Origin: Bactericera cockerelli
Taxonomy: Eukaryota > Arthropoda > Insecta > Hemiptera > Triozidae
Length of the DNA: 64,000 nt
Reading direction: 5' to 3'
NCBI GenBank assembly: GCA_024516035.1
Contig: CM044955.1
Span: 40,402,006 to 40,466,005, forward strand
Numbering within the stretch: position 1 is the stretch's first letter; the number at the start of each line of letters is the position of its first letter. Made by a program: the position numbers and the translations under genes. The notes beneath the pieces were generated by a model. The model was not told where the DNA came from. It saw only the letters and a list, made by a program, of their open reading frames with translations, and did no database searches. Positions 12,040 through 22,357 of this stretch are shown one piece after another.

Positions 12040-12277
12040 TCTTAATATATAAATGTCAAAGTCACTGACTGACTGACCACTGACTGATCATCGCTCTACA
12101 GCCCAAACCGTAAGTCCTAGGAAGCTGAAATTTGGTAGGTAGCTTTGTCTTATAGTCTAGATATGCAATAAGACGGGATTTTTCGAAATTCCCACTACAA
12201 CACCTGCCATTGGCGAAAAAGGATTTTTTGCTTTCACGGCCATGCCTCGGCCCGCAAAGCGGGCGACAGCCCGCTAG
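12040..12277 (+). mobile_element. Short complete Helitron-like element (238 bp)
   Basis: Begins A|TCTTAATATATAAATGTC. Ends with the hairpin GCGGGCGACAGCCCGC and CTAG, followed by T. The insertion context (A at 12039, T at 12278) is that expected for Helitrons. It shares no clear interior with the 2544-3629 element, only the terminal design. Confidence 0.75.
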
Positions 12278-12344
12278 TAATACATAATTATACATGTATA
12301 CAATACAATTATAATAGGTACCTACATGTTTCCCATAGGTTACA

Positions 12345-12430
12345 GCTCGATCGATAGAGTGGGAGACTCGTAACCTTTAAGCCGGTTGTTTGAGTCCCAA
12401 GTACGGGACATTTTCAGTAAGGCTTAACTT
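12345..12430 (+). mobile_element. SINE family 2 fragment, tRNA-like head
   Basis: CAGCTCGATCGATAGAGTGG, ACTCGTAACC and GGTTGTTTGAGTCCC match the heads at 22031 and 35820, with divergence. Confidence 0.55.
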
Positions 12431-13580
12431 TTATAATGGTACAGCAATTGGGTAGAGTAGAATGGTTAGAAATTCTACAGCAAAGTAAATCTGACCAAAT
12501 CATCCTTAAAATTAGGAGAAAAACTCATGATGACCTCGAATTTTTTTTCAAAGGTCGCCCTTGTTGATTAGATTGAGGTCAGCTTAGGAAATTTAAATAG
12601 TATTGAACTAACCATTAAAAAATTAGTATCTTTTACTTAGATGAATTTTTGATTTAACCTTTTTTCCGATCTTACGATTCTTCAAACTTACGAATTTTCT
12701 CGGAAAGTCTTGCGGTACTGTTTGATTAAAAACGAGATTTTTTTATGGGAAAATGTCATTAAAAATCATAGCTACAATTTAGAACAGTGTGAACACGAAA
12801 ATATTGTAGCACGTATCAAGTTCAAGCTCTATTTTTTATATAAAAAATCCACCTTTTGCCGTAAAAAGAAATAGCAAGCCATAATTTCGGTAAAAAAAAC
12901 CCCCTTGTGCCGTAGAAAAAAAGGAGTGTAAAGTATCATAAAATATATCTATATAAAAATGATTAATGGCGGGGGAAACGTCCCAACCCCTCCAACTAAA
13001 GGCTAAAGGTTCTTGAAGTTAAGCTACATTATAATGTGAAACGTGCTAGGGGCCGGAGCGGTAGACAAAGTCAACGACTGAGGGATGTTTTGATGTATTG
13101 GTTTAAATAAGGGAAAGAATTCCTGAGGGATTATGATGCTCGGTCATTCTATGTACAATTTGATTTTAAAAGTGTAATTATGTCGAAAAAGGAAATCTGT
13201 ATATCTACCAAGGTATATCTAAACGTAGTTTTTACGAATATTATGAAATAGAACTGTTGCTCAAGAGGGTTTTGTGGTCTGAGTTAAAGGAAAAAATGCT
13301 TGGGTTTATTTATACATGATATGACCAAAGAGGAAAGTGGTCATAATTTCGTTTTAAAGGAATGAAAATGCGTAGATACTTCCATCAGCTTTGATCTTGG
13401 AGATATCCAAATTTTAGAAACTTCCTTTTTTCCCTAATGAGAGCTATGTATGTCTAACTGATGAGTCGAAGTAAGGACGAAACTAGTCTTAGACTGTTCT
13501 CGAAATCTTTTATATTCTATGATATAGACAAGTCAAGCTTTTAATGAATTAGTCCAGATAACAATGAATCCTAGTCTGAT
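12431..13580. other. Intergenic stretch, nothing recognised
   Basis: AT-rich, no long frame, no element ends seen. Short repeated phrases of the type TTTTGCCGTA/TTGTGCCGTAG occur near 12855-12930. Confidence 0.5.
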
Positions 13581-13583
13581 ATA

Positions 13584-13693
13584 AAATATATTTTATATTT
13601 GGTTTTTTAGGGAGGACCCGCTTGGACTAACTAAAATAAAAAAACAGTTAGTCCAAGCGGGTCCTCCCTAAAAACCAAATATAAAATATATTT
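13584..13693. repeat. Inverted repeat, ~48-bp arms
   Basis: Left arm AAATATATTTTATATTTGG... through GACCCGCTTGGACTAACT. The right arm (13646-13693) is its complement with one T missing, and the loop is only 13 bp. The arms carry the GGACCCGCTTGGACTAA sequence of the dispersed repeat also seen at 46800-46850. Confidence 0.85.
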
Positions 13694-15650
13694 TTCATCC
13701 TAAATGGGGGTTAAGGGATATTATCTAATCCAATGAATGATTTTCCATAAAATAAGGAATAAAAAAAATAGCTATCAGTTACCATTGAGTCAGCAATGGC
13801 GGAACTCGACTTCTTTTTTGGGTACAAGGAAAGTCGTGTGATGTCACACCAGTTTATTCCTTCTTACTCACACAATTAACTACCACCTATTTTCGATATT
13901 GTTTAAGGTACCTCAAATTTTGCCAAGTTCAACTTTTTTTGCCCTTTTACGCTAAAGGCCAAATTATGAAACAGGATTAAAGATTAGCTAAGCCAGACTC
14001 GCCCTCTCGTACACTTCAGAGTGTAAGCATCAAATCATCCAAATCAAAAGGTTATATTTTTATCAACTGTGAATATCACAGGACTAAAATGTAACGTTAA
14101 TTAATAAAGATAGCAGACTTCCCTCACCTGATTTTTACTGATAAAACTTTTATTCACAAAAAGTTTTCGAGCCTCAGTATAAAATTGTGAAACTTTCGTT
14201 TTACCATCTATTTGTTTTTGGACATAAAATAACATGAATGCAGGTCCGGTGACAGAAATGATATCAGATAATATTAATGAAAATGTTGTTTCAAGCTCAC
14301 TGCATGGTGCATTGCATACTCTGAAGGGTAGAATCTTTAGGGTGAACCATTAGATTTAAGGATACTAACGACTTTAATTTTCTGAACTTGCATTACTAAC
14401 TTGATCTCATTAATTTTCTCTGAGTCTACTTCAGTGACTTACAGCCACTGTAATATTAACACGTCATATCTTGAATTAAAAATCTTAAAATTGAAAAAAA
14501 AACTTGTCAATTTTATGTAGTTTCTAATTTCATTTTACAAGTATTTTTTTGTGTGATTTTCAATATTTTATTATTCTTCATTTTAAGTGTCTTTCTACTC
14601 GTCTTGAGGGTAAATTCATGGGGGCACCAAATTTTTTACGCCACATTTGTCCAACCAGGACTGCTTAGAAGCCCCAAGAGTTGGTCAAGAAAAGAAGTGT
14701 GCTAAAAGTAGACCCCTTATCCAATTGGTATTTTCCTAACAGATTTTGAAATAAAAATAAGATGGGTAGGTTTATTTGCCGAAAAACTATAAGTCTTACG
14801 TTCTTTATAGTATACCTATTAAAATATTTTCAAAAAAATAATTACAATTCACTTTCTTTGAAGATTTTTTATTTTTAATTACAAAAATTGGAAACAGATC
14901 TAGTTGCACCTTGCAATACTATCTCAACTGGGACTGAGACCAAACTAAAAATATGATGTCCATTGGTTGACTAAACATTTCAACCTTTTATTCATCCTCC
15001 CATCTCATTTTCCACGTGAAATAGGTTAAGGGTCCAATCTAGGGGGAGGGCTACACTTTTGTTTAAGGGTCCACTTTAGAGGGAGGGGGTCTTCTATTTA
15101 TACATTTTGAAACCCAGCGAGTGGGTTATTTATTCAAAAGTCTTCTTGTCCAGATGCTTGCCTGATATCACATTTCTAATTCGAATAAAGAATCTTACAG
15201 AGGTTCACAAAACTGTCATTACCAAATATTTATACCCTAACGGGCCTACGTCTACTTCACTTATTACGTCCCACAATATTAAACAGAAAGAAACAAAGTC
15301 TGAAACTCCTGAACCTTCCGCCCATTAGATATTCTTGTTTTTTTTTCTCTCTAGACATGTTCCTTTTTTGTCTCCTCTTTATGACAGAGAAAGTTTACTG
15401 AAACATTCTTCTGAGAGGAAAAATGAAGACCCGGAACAAAAGAAAGAATGACACTGGCTTTGCAAAGAAAATAGTGGAAGTTGAAAAACAAAGAAAAGAT
15501 TGACGAAGAACAGACGAAGAGAGAGAGAGAGAGAAGTAAGTTCTAGTTTAACTTTGAATTTGTATGGAGAGAAACTCCTATTTTTTTAAGCTTTGGCAAA
15601 TTTTCAACATTGTAAAAGAAAAAAAAAACGAAAAAAACGTGTCCTCATGT
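13694..15650. other. Intergenic stretch, mainly unique AT-rich DNA
   Basis: Contains the rest of the GGTCCC-type dispersed repeat (to about 13860). The open frame at 15107-15328 has no recognisable domain. Confidence 0.5.
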
Positions 15651-15667
15651 CTAATGAACAGCAAACT

Positions 15668-15688
15668 TTTTCTCTCTCTCTCACTCTT

Positions 15689-15742
<54 letters not shown>
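15668..15742 (+). repeat. (CT)n microsatellite
   Basis: Long TCTCTC run with two early interruptions. Confidence 0.97.
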
Positions 15743-15746
<4 letters not shown>

Positions 15747-16257
15747 CCTTCTAATCTCTTGGAAAAAAGACAGAGAGAGAGAAAGGGAAAACAGTGTTTT
15801 AGTTCAAGTTGTGCATCCAATTTATTCTTCCTCTACGTCTTCCCCCCACCCTTCCCACATTACCCCAGGGTAGTAAATTAAAAGACACAAGTCAGCAGGC
15901 ATATCTCTTTCTCTTTTTCTTCCATGTCCTTCCTCACTCTTTTTTTTCTCACTGAAAAAAAGTGTCCTAAGTTTAAATTTATCTAGATCCAAGTTTTAGG
16001 TAGTTGAAATACTTTAAACATTAACCTCGCCCTGTTGTTGTACCTTCCACTGGATTTAATTTAATTTATTTTATTCACGGGCTTCTAACCCAATATACAA
16101 TATTACATAAATACAAATACAATAATACATAAAAATATAAAATAACTAATTATAAACAAAAATAATATAATATAAAAAATGTCTAGGTAGAGATAAGAAA
16201 AAATCATTCATTCGCATGCACTTCATTCATTCATATTAATATTTACAACACATTCAT

Positions 16258-19185
16258 TCAATCACAATCAAACAGATGTTTGATGTTCGTCAGATTACAA
16301 TTAAATATGTCAATGCCTGCTCTCCCAGCCAGATTTCCCATGGTGTGCATCCTGTTAATAGGTGAATGTAATCCTACTTCTTTCCTCCTATATGGAACCA
16401 TGAACACATCCTCACATCTAGTCCTTCTGACGTTTACTCTAAAATTGATTTGTTCAAGGAGTTCTGGGCAGTCAATTTGGTTGTTCAGGATTTTGTAGAG
16501 ATACGTGAGATCTATGATGTTTCGTCTTTTTTCTAGGCTCATTATGTTGTTGCTTGCCATAATTTCAGAGTAGTTGGCCCCAATTGTTGTTTGTTGTTTA
16601 AAGGCAAGGTATCTTAGGAATTTTTTTTGAAGAGCTTCTAGAGATTGGATGTGAACATTATACTTGGGGTTCCATATGACTGAGCAATACTCGAGATTTG
16701 ATCGAACGTAAGCATAGTAGATCATTTTGAGTGTTTTTGCATTAATGAAATCTCGAGTATTCCTCATTAGGAAGCCAAGCATTCTGTAGGATTTATTAAG
16801 TATAATTTCAAAATGTGTGTTGAATTTCAAGTTAGGTTGTAGGTACACTCCCAGGTCTCGTACAGAGGATATCTGTTCTAACTCTATGTTGTTGATGTGG
16901 TAAGTACTGGGGTGTGGGTTGTGTTTATGAGAAAAGCTCATATATTTACACTTGTTGATGTTTAATTTCATCAGGTTTTGATCACACCAGGAGAACAGAC
17001 ATGACACTGCTGCTTGTAACGCCTGTGTATCTTGAGGATTTTTGATTATTTTGGCTATTCTCAGATCATCAGCAAAGAACCAATGTTCCACGTTATAAGG
17101 AATCTGTTCAGAGAGGTCTTTAATAAAACAAAGAAAGAGCATGGTAGATACGTGCCCCCCCTGAATCAGTCCTGATGGGACATTAATAGGGTCTGAGAAG
17201 AACTCAGTCAACCCGCCATCTTCTCCCGTTTTCCGGATTACAATAATTTGTTTTCTATTAGTGTGGAAACTTTCTAACCATTTTAGTATTTGCCCGTTGA
17301 TTCCTAGGGTTTCTAATTTTGTGATAAGAAGTTTATGGCAGATTTTATCGTAACATTTGGCGAAATCGGTGTAAATGCAATCGACCTGCCCCCCCTCATC
17401 CAGTACATTAGATACATACTGGGTGAACGAGAGCAGATTGGTCGCTGTAGATTTTTTTTGAACAAAGCCATGTTGTTGATTATTAATTATAGGGCGAAGG
17501 ATTGGACATATTTTGTCAGATACTAGTTTTTCGAATAGTTTAGGTAGGATTGAGATGATTGATATTGGTCTGAAGTTCTTAATCAGGGCTTTATCGCCTG
17601 ATCCCGACTTGAATCTCGGTGAAACATACGAGGTTTTCCATTTATTAGGAAAGATGCCAGAGTTGACTGATTTCTGAAATAGGATGGAGATGGGTAAACA
17701 GAGCACAGGCGCACAATTTTTATAGACTAAGTAAGAGATGTCATCAGGGCCCATGTAAGCTTTTGAGGTGAGTTTTTGTAAAGCCGAACAAACTTCGGTG
17801 GCTGAGAAAGAAATGTGACTCAAATTTATAATGTTGTTGGATTTGTTTAGCATAGGATGATTATTAGAATTTGGATTGTAATTTTCTGTTGAATAATTTT
17901 CCTTGAACAGTTTGCCAAAAAGGTTGGCAATTTCTTTTCCATCATCAGAGGTAATGTCTTCGTGTTTCATTATTTGAGGCATGTCGTTGGTATTTTTTTT
18001 GCTTGAAAGATGATTCCAGATTTGTTTAGGTTCATTGATTATTTTATTTTCTAAACTTCTCATATAGCTTGCATAATCCCTAGATGCCATTCTCTTACAT
18101 TCTTCCCTAAGCAAAGCAAAGTTATTATAAAAGCGTATTTGACCTGTTGCCTTATATCTAGCGTGTACTGCTTTTTTAGTAAAGGTTAGGTTTTTTAATT
18201 CATGACTGAACCATAATGGGAATTTAGGAGGCCTTATTGTTTTTTCTGGTATGAATTTTCTGATACCTTGATTTAGTTTCATATATAAAAATTCTGTTAG
18301 GACGTTAATATTATCAATACTATTCATTTCTTGTTCCCAATTAATGTTACCGAGGAATGTGGTAAATCCCATATAGTCTCCTTTCTTAAAATTTCTAACT
18401 CTCTTACCTATATTGTAGGTTGAACCCGTGTTATTATTTTTATTTAGATTGCAGTTGTAGGTAACTTGTACACATAGTGGCGGATGGTGTTGGTCGATAT
18501 TGATCAATGGGTCGTCGCAAAGATGACATCTTGTATTCTGGTAGTCATTTGTTAAAATTAGATCCAATAATTTCCCATTATGATTCTTTTCATGATTCAT
18601 TTGATAAAGGTTGTGGAATGTAATTTCGGCTATGACAGTTTCACTCCTCAGACTAAGTGTGCTTTCTTGGTTGATATTGGGCTTGAAAGTATTAATGTTC
18701 CAACTGATATCAGGCAAATTAAAATCGCCAGTTAATATTATTTTATCATATGTGTGTTGATTTAGTACATTCTCTATTTCTAAAACGTATTTTTCATACA
18801 GAGAGTTATTGCTACTAGGTGGTATGTATAGTGTGCTAATGACGAAATTTACATTTTTAATTTTTATGTTAACAAATAAACATTCAATCTGCTCGTTAAT
18901 GGATGATATTAATTTCGACTTAATTGTTTTGTGTACAGCAATTAAGGTCCCACCCCCGGATTCTAATAAGCCCAATTGTCTGTCTACTCGATAAATTTCG
19001 TATGAATTTAACCCCAGTTCTGCATTGTAGATGGACTCTATTAAGTTAGTTTCTGTGAATATAATTATTTTATATTTGTTTTTATTTAAAGCTATGTTTG
19101 TTGTTAGTTGTATTAATTTAGTCCTAAGACCTCTTACGTTCTGGTAATAGAGTGTGAAACTGTCATCCCGAGTTGCGTTCGTCAA
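16258..19185 (-). CDS. LINE ORF2: APE-type endonuclease and reverse transcriptase
   Basis: A 975-aa polyprotein that would nick target DNA and prime reverse transcription from the nick. The endonuclease/exonuclease/phosphatase domain covers about 10-240: QNVRG with Asn16, TET with Glu45, LYIPP at 119-123, GDFNLP with Asp154 and Asn156, and a DQHHPP block near 231 in place of the usual SDH. The reverse transcriptase covers about 515-760: NFRPIS at 537, QHGF at 571, motif A TDFAKCYD at 606-613, motif B SGLIQGGHVSTMLF near 671, and motif C FADD at 704-707. The C-terminal region after 760 has no RNase H and ends in the basic MGNLAGRAG segment common in this superfamily. The frame is open throughout with all catalytic residues visible, so the copy is young and possibly active. 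Confidence 0.93.
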   Translation of the reverse strand: MTNATRDDSFTLYYQNVRGLRTKLIQLTTNIALNKNKYKIIIFTETNLIESIYNAELGLNSYEIYRVDRQLGLLESGGGTLIAVHKTIKSKLISSINEQIECLFVNIKIKNVNFVISTLYIPPSSNNSLYEKYVLEIENVLNQHTYDKIILTGDFNLPDISWNINTFKPNINQESTLSLRSETVIAEITFHNLYQMNHEKNHNGKLLDLILTNDYQNTRCHLCDDPLINIDQHHPPLCVQVTYNCNLNKNNNTGSTYNIGKRVRNFKKGDYMGFTTFLGNINWEQEMNSIDNINVLTEFLYMKLNQGIRKFIPEKTIRPPKFPLWFSHELKNLTFTKKAVHARYKATGQIRFYNNFALLREECKRMASRDYASYMRSLENKIINEPKQIWNHLSSKKNTNDMPQIMKHEDITSDDGKEIANLFGKLFKENYSTENYNPNSNNHPMLNKSNNIINLSHISFSATEVCSALQKLTSKAYMGPDDISYLVYKNCAPVLCLPISILFQKSVNSGIFPNKWKTSYVSPRFKSGSGDKALIKNFRPISIISILPKLFEKLVSDKICPILRPIINNQQHGFVQKKSTATNLLSFTQYVSNVLDEGGQVDCIYTDFAKCYDKICHKLLITKLETLGINGQILKWLESFHTNRKQIIVIRKTGEDGGLTEFFSDPINVPSGLIQGGHVSTMLFLCFIKDLSEQIPYNVEHWFFADDLRIAKIIKNPQDTQALQAAVSCLFSWCDQNLMKLNINKCKYMSFSHKHNPHPSTYHINNIELEQISSVRDLGVYLQPNLKFNTHFEIILNKSYRMLGFLMRNTRDFINAKTLKMIYYAYVRSNLEYCSVIWNPKYNVHIQSLEALQKKFLRYLAFKQQTTIGANYSEIMASNNIMSLEKRRNIIDLTYLYKILNNQIDCPELLEQINFRVNVRRTRCEDVFMVPYRRKEVGLHSPINRMHTMGNLAGRAGIDIFNCNLTNIKHLFDCD

Positions 19186-19190
19186 AGTAA

Positions 19191-20672
19191 TTAGATTGGT
19201 TTTGTCAATACCGCGTTTGATTGAAAATTCAAGTTTCTAATATTGTCATTACGGTTGGATGCGACGGTAGTGATACTCAAAGGTGACCATGTAGAGTTGT
19301 CAATATTGCAATAATCATTAGAACTAGGAAGAATTTGAGATACGTCACTGAACATTCGGGTTTTTGTGTTTACATTACTAACAGAGGGGAAATGTGGAGT
19401 AGAACTGATATTACTAACACTATTATCGAGATCTATCAGGTCTATCGCTACAGGGCTGGACTTAGGTTGCACTCTTTCTAATATGAGTGTGTTGATTTTG
19501 ATACAAACTAATCTTTTCCCTTTTCTGTTCATGTGGATACCATCCCGGGTGTAATGCCAAGGTCTTAAAAAGAAATTGGGATCGAGATAAGAAATAGAAT
19601 TTTCTTTAAAAAGTTTTCTAAGCATTGTATTAAATTGCTCTACTCTAGTATTAACATAGGGTCTATCCCATCTAATAGGAACTAGTACAAATGACAAGTG
19701 ATGATGTTTGCATTTGTTAATGATATTTAGAACACATTGTTTTACTTCCGCCCAATTTCTAGATTCTACATCATTTGTCCCACAAAATATTACTATGTTT
19801 TCTCCCTTGTTAGAATCACCGTCAATTAAACACGTCTCTTGGATAGCTTCAAAGCCCGCGCCTGGTTTAAAAGTTGAATGTACATTTTGCTGATGATTTT
19901 CTCTGAGAATTTGTCCTAATGCGCGGACATGACTGTCCCCCACCAGATGACACTTGAGGTTTAGATGTAGAGGTGTTCTTTCACTACTGCTGGTATTGTT
20001 TCTTTCTGTTCGTTTGGTTTCTTCAGTTTTCTTTTTTGATGGTTTTGCATGTTTTGACTCATTTTTCTGTGCCAGCTCATCTCTTAGTTGAAGGATGATT
20101 TTTTCTCGTTCCGTGATTTCATCAATGAGAGAGTTTCTCAACATTTTAAGTTCCTTCACTTCCGCCAGGGCCTTTTCTAGTTGTAATTTCTCAGTACAGC
20201 AATGTTGGGCAGTTTTCTTTATGTTAGTATCTGTGAATGTTTCATCTAGTAAACTATAATTATCTTCATGAGTTGCAATCTTGGTGTCGGGAGACTTGGG
20301 AGTTGTATTTGGATTACTTGTTTCACTGACTTCTTCGTTTTTTGTTTTTGTTTCTGTCTTCTTTGTTTTAACATTGTTTTCCTTGTCTGTTGTTGATGTT
20401 TTTTGTTTTGATTTGTTTGTCACCGTTGGTTGTTGTGTTTGAATATTTTCTTTGAGGTTAGAATGATTCGTGTGTTTGAATTCTCCACTAATAATCTTGG
20501 ATTTAGTTTTCTTATCAATTTTTACTTTGGCTGTACACTTGTCTATCATACATTTGTATAGTAGGGTACCGTCATTTTGTGGTATGCTGTATATGAATTT
20601 TTCATTTTCCAAGAGTAATATTGTTCTATTGTTGACCTTAGTGATTGTGAAGGACAGGTTACTAGTATCCAT
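19191..20672 (-). CDS. LINE ORF1: FLYWCH-like zinc finger, coiled coil, SGNH/GDSL esterase domain
   Basis: A 493-aa protein, probably the RNA/nucleic-acid-binding partner of ORF2. Residues 8-70 look like a FLYWCH-type zinc finger: aromatic/hydrophobic strands, then C41 and C46, then H67 and H70. Residues 75-150 are Lys/Thr/Ser-rich and low in complexity. Residues 160-205 are heptad-like and rich in Leu/Glu/Lys, likely a coiled coil for oligomerisation. Residues 241-398 are an SGNH hydrolase domain: GDSHV with nucleophile Ser247, GTND at 298-301 with Asn300, and DGIH at 377-380 with Asp377 and His380. All catalytic positions are kept, so the esterase fold looks functional. Esterase domains are known in ORF1 of CR1/L2-type LINEs; the FLYWCH assignment is my reading of the Cys/His spacing and flanking residues. 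The ORF is uninterrupted and lies 5 nt upstream of ORF2. Confidence 0.85.
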   Translation of the reverse strand: MDTSNLSFTITKVNNRTILLLENEKFIYSIPQNDGTLLYKCMIDKCTAKVKIDKKTKSKIISGEFKHTNHSNLKENIQTQQPTVTNKSKQKTSTTDKENNVKTKKTETKTKNEEVSETSNPNTTPKSPDTKIATHEDNYSLLDETFTDTNIKKTAQHCCTEKLQLEKALAEVKELKMLRNSLIDEITEREKIILQLRDELAQKNESKHAKPSKKKTEETKRTERNNTSSSERTPLHLNLKCHLVGDSHVRALGQILRENHQQNVHSTFKPGAGFEAIQETCLIDGDSNKGENIVIFCGTNDVESRNWAEVKQCVLNIINKCKHHHLSFVLVPIRWDRPYVNTRVEQFNTMLRKLFKENSISYLDPNFFLRPWHYTRDGIHMNRKGKRLVCIKINTLILERVQPKSSPVAIDLIDLDNSVSNISSTPHFPSVSNVNTKTRMFSDVSQILPSSNDYCNIDNSTWSPLSITTVASNRNDNIRNLNFQSNAVLTKPI

Positions 20673-20710
20673 TGTTAAAATTACTCTGTTGTGGAAAGGT
20701 CACTGGTAGT

Positions 20711-22030
20711 AAAAGGTGTCTGAATAATTTTGCTTTTCTTGTACCCAGTATGTCTTGGTATCATTTGTCAGTTATTTCTCCTACTTTATCATTCAAAACT
20801 AATCATTTCTCAAGTGGTTCTCATTATTATTAATTTTTGTGTTCATTTTATGTTGTATCTATGGTAAATGTATAAAAATGTGCTTGGGAACCAATTTGTT
20901 ATTAAAATTATCACAAACAGAAATGTAATACTTTGGTAAAATTTGAAGCTAACTTCTCACTTTGGGATATTTTTTTTTCTATATGAATTGATCTAAAATG
21001 TTAAATTTCCAGTTTAATATTGATTAAAAGCACTTGAAATTATATATGAAACTGCGTAATGGGGAAAACAAGGTATGTAACACAAATTTACACTTAAAAC
21101 ACTAATTTTTAATTTTTTAAACACAAAATATTGACTAACAAAAAAAAGCGTGATGGTGTGTTAGTATTATTACTATCTCACAGGTAATAGAAAGTAAAAG
21201 AATATTATGAATCTCCCAATGGTACGCAGGTGCTGGCTACAAAGTTCTGGATATTTACTGGTATGATGAGAGTCTGGCTGAGGAACTATAAACAGGGAGA
21301 AGATTGGCATTGGCTTGGTTCTGGGGGCCCTTGTCAATTATTAGCGTCCTTGTATTTATACTCAAATAAATAAAGCGGTGCTTTGTTTAACTGTTGACAT
21401 AATGGGACTGCCTGTCTTGCGCTGACAGTCTAAATAAAGTACTACTTGTACTTATAAAGACAGTGATAGAAGTGCTGAGTCATTCCTCCACTGTCTGGCT
21501 ACCATCGTTCACGATGACGCGACCCAATGATGATGATGGTGATGATGATGCCGATGATGATGAATGTTTGCGATGAAATATAGAACATGAGGTATCAATG
21601 TTCTCTCAGTTCACCTCTTTATTACCCAAAACTGAATGTGGTAACTACGAGGTAAGATTATGTATGGAAATGAGACTCTGGCAAGACAATGTAAACAAGA
21701 GTGTGTGTGTTTAGGCTGCGGGCTCCATTAGGCTGGTTCCACATTGCAGTTTCCTCCTAGATGATAATTTATTCTGTCGCAAAATTATTTGTTTCCTTGG
21801 AGAGCTATGAGTGCTGTCGAATGAAGACTTTGAGGTGAAGCAATAGCCTGATAGCAATTCTGTGAGTAGCTCAGCACTACTAAGAGCCTCCTTTAAGTTT
21901 CTAATCCTTTATTTTTTTTACACTTTATTTTTTTACAAAACAATCAACAACAACAAATTTAAATTTAAAAAAAAACTTAAAAATATGTACCAAAAAAATT
22001 AAGCTTTTCTTAACATTAGTTTCTATGAAC
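20711..22030. other. Intergenic stretch upstream of the LINE
   Basis: May include LINE 5' UTR near 20711. A GAT/GATGAT trinucleotide run lies at 21522-21562. CTGAGGAACTATAAACAGGG near 21273 resembles GGGACTTTAAACAGGGAGAA near 56420, a diverged repeat. No gene seen. Confidence 0.5.
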
Positions 22031-22165
22031 TGACCGACATCAGTGACTTGATCGATAAGGCGGCGGACTTGTAACCTGTAGGTCGGTGGTTCAAGTCCCG
22101 GATTGAGCGTAGATTTAGTAAAGCGAGTTTGAGTAATTGATGTGATATTACGAAAGTGATTTTAA
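22031..22165 (+). mobile_element. SINE family 2, tRNA-like head
   Basis: Head GACTTGATCGATAAGGCGGC, GGACTTGTAACC, B box GGTGGTTCAAGTCCC. Body TAGATTTAGTAAAGCGAGTT and ATTACGAAAGTGATT. The loop CTTGTAA would carry a TGT anticodon (Thr-like), but the stem is poor, so this is not a functional tRNA. Confidence 0.75.
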
Positions 22166-22357
22166 AAATATGATAACAAAACTTAACTATATAAACATTG
22201 TTACTGTATCCCGATCATACAGTTCACATTGACGTTAAACCCAAAAGAAATAGGTAGGTTGTGATAGGTACAACATTGAGCGAACCAAGGTTCCAAGAAA
22301 TCTGGTTTTGTCATTTATTGATAGAACCAGCAATAACACAAGGAAACCACTCGCATA

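Larger units (their letters stand above)
16050..20710 (-). mobile_element. Apparently intact non-LTR retrotransposon (LINE), two ORFs, CR1/Jockey-like
   Basis: A two-ORF LINE lies on the minus strand. ORF1 ends 5 nt before ORF2 begins, and neither ORF is broken. After the ORF2 stop, about 200 nt of AT-rich 3' UTR contains several GAATGAATG repeats. It appears to end near 16052-16075 in an AATAAA-like signal followed by AAATT-type short repeats rather than a long poly(A). The 5' end is not defined; I place it near 20700 because ORF1 starts at 20672. There is no RNase H domain after the reverse transcriptase. The esterase-bearing ORF1 fits CR1/L2-type elements, but the clade needs a tree of the RT domain. 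No target-site duplication could be recognised by eye. Confidence 0.85.

Noticed and set aside
22031..22110. Functional tRNA gene (also 35820, 38595, 45000, 32985)
   Set aside because: B boxes are good but acceptor and anticodon stems do not pair, and each is followed by a SINE body.
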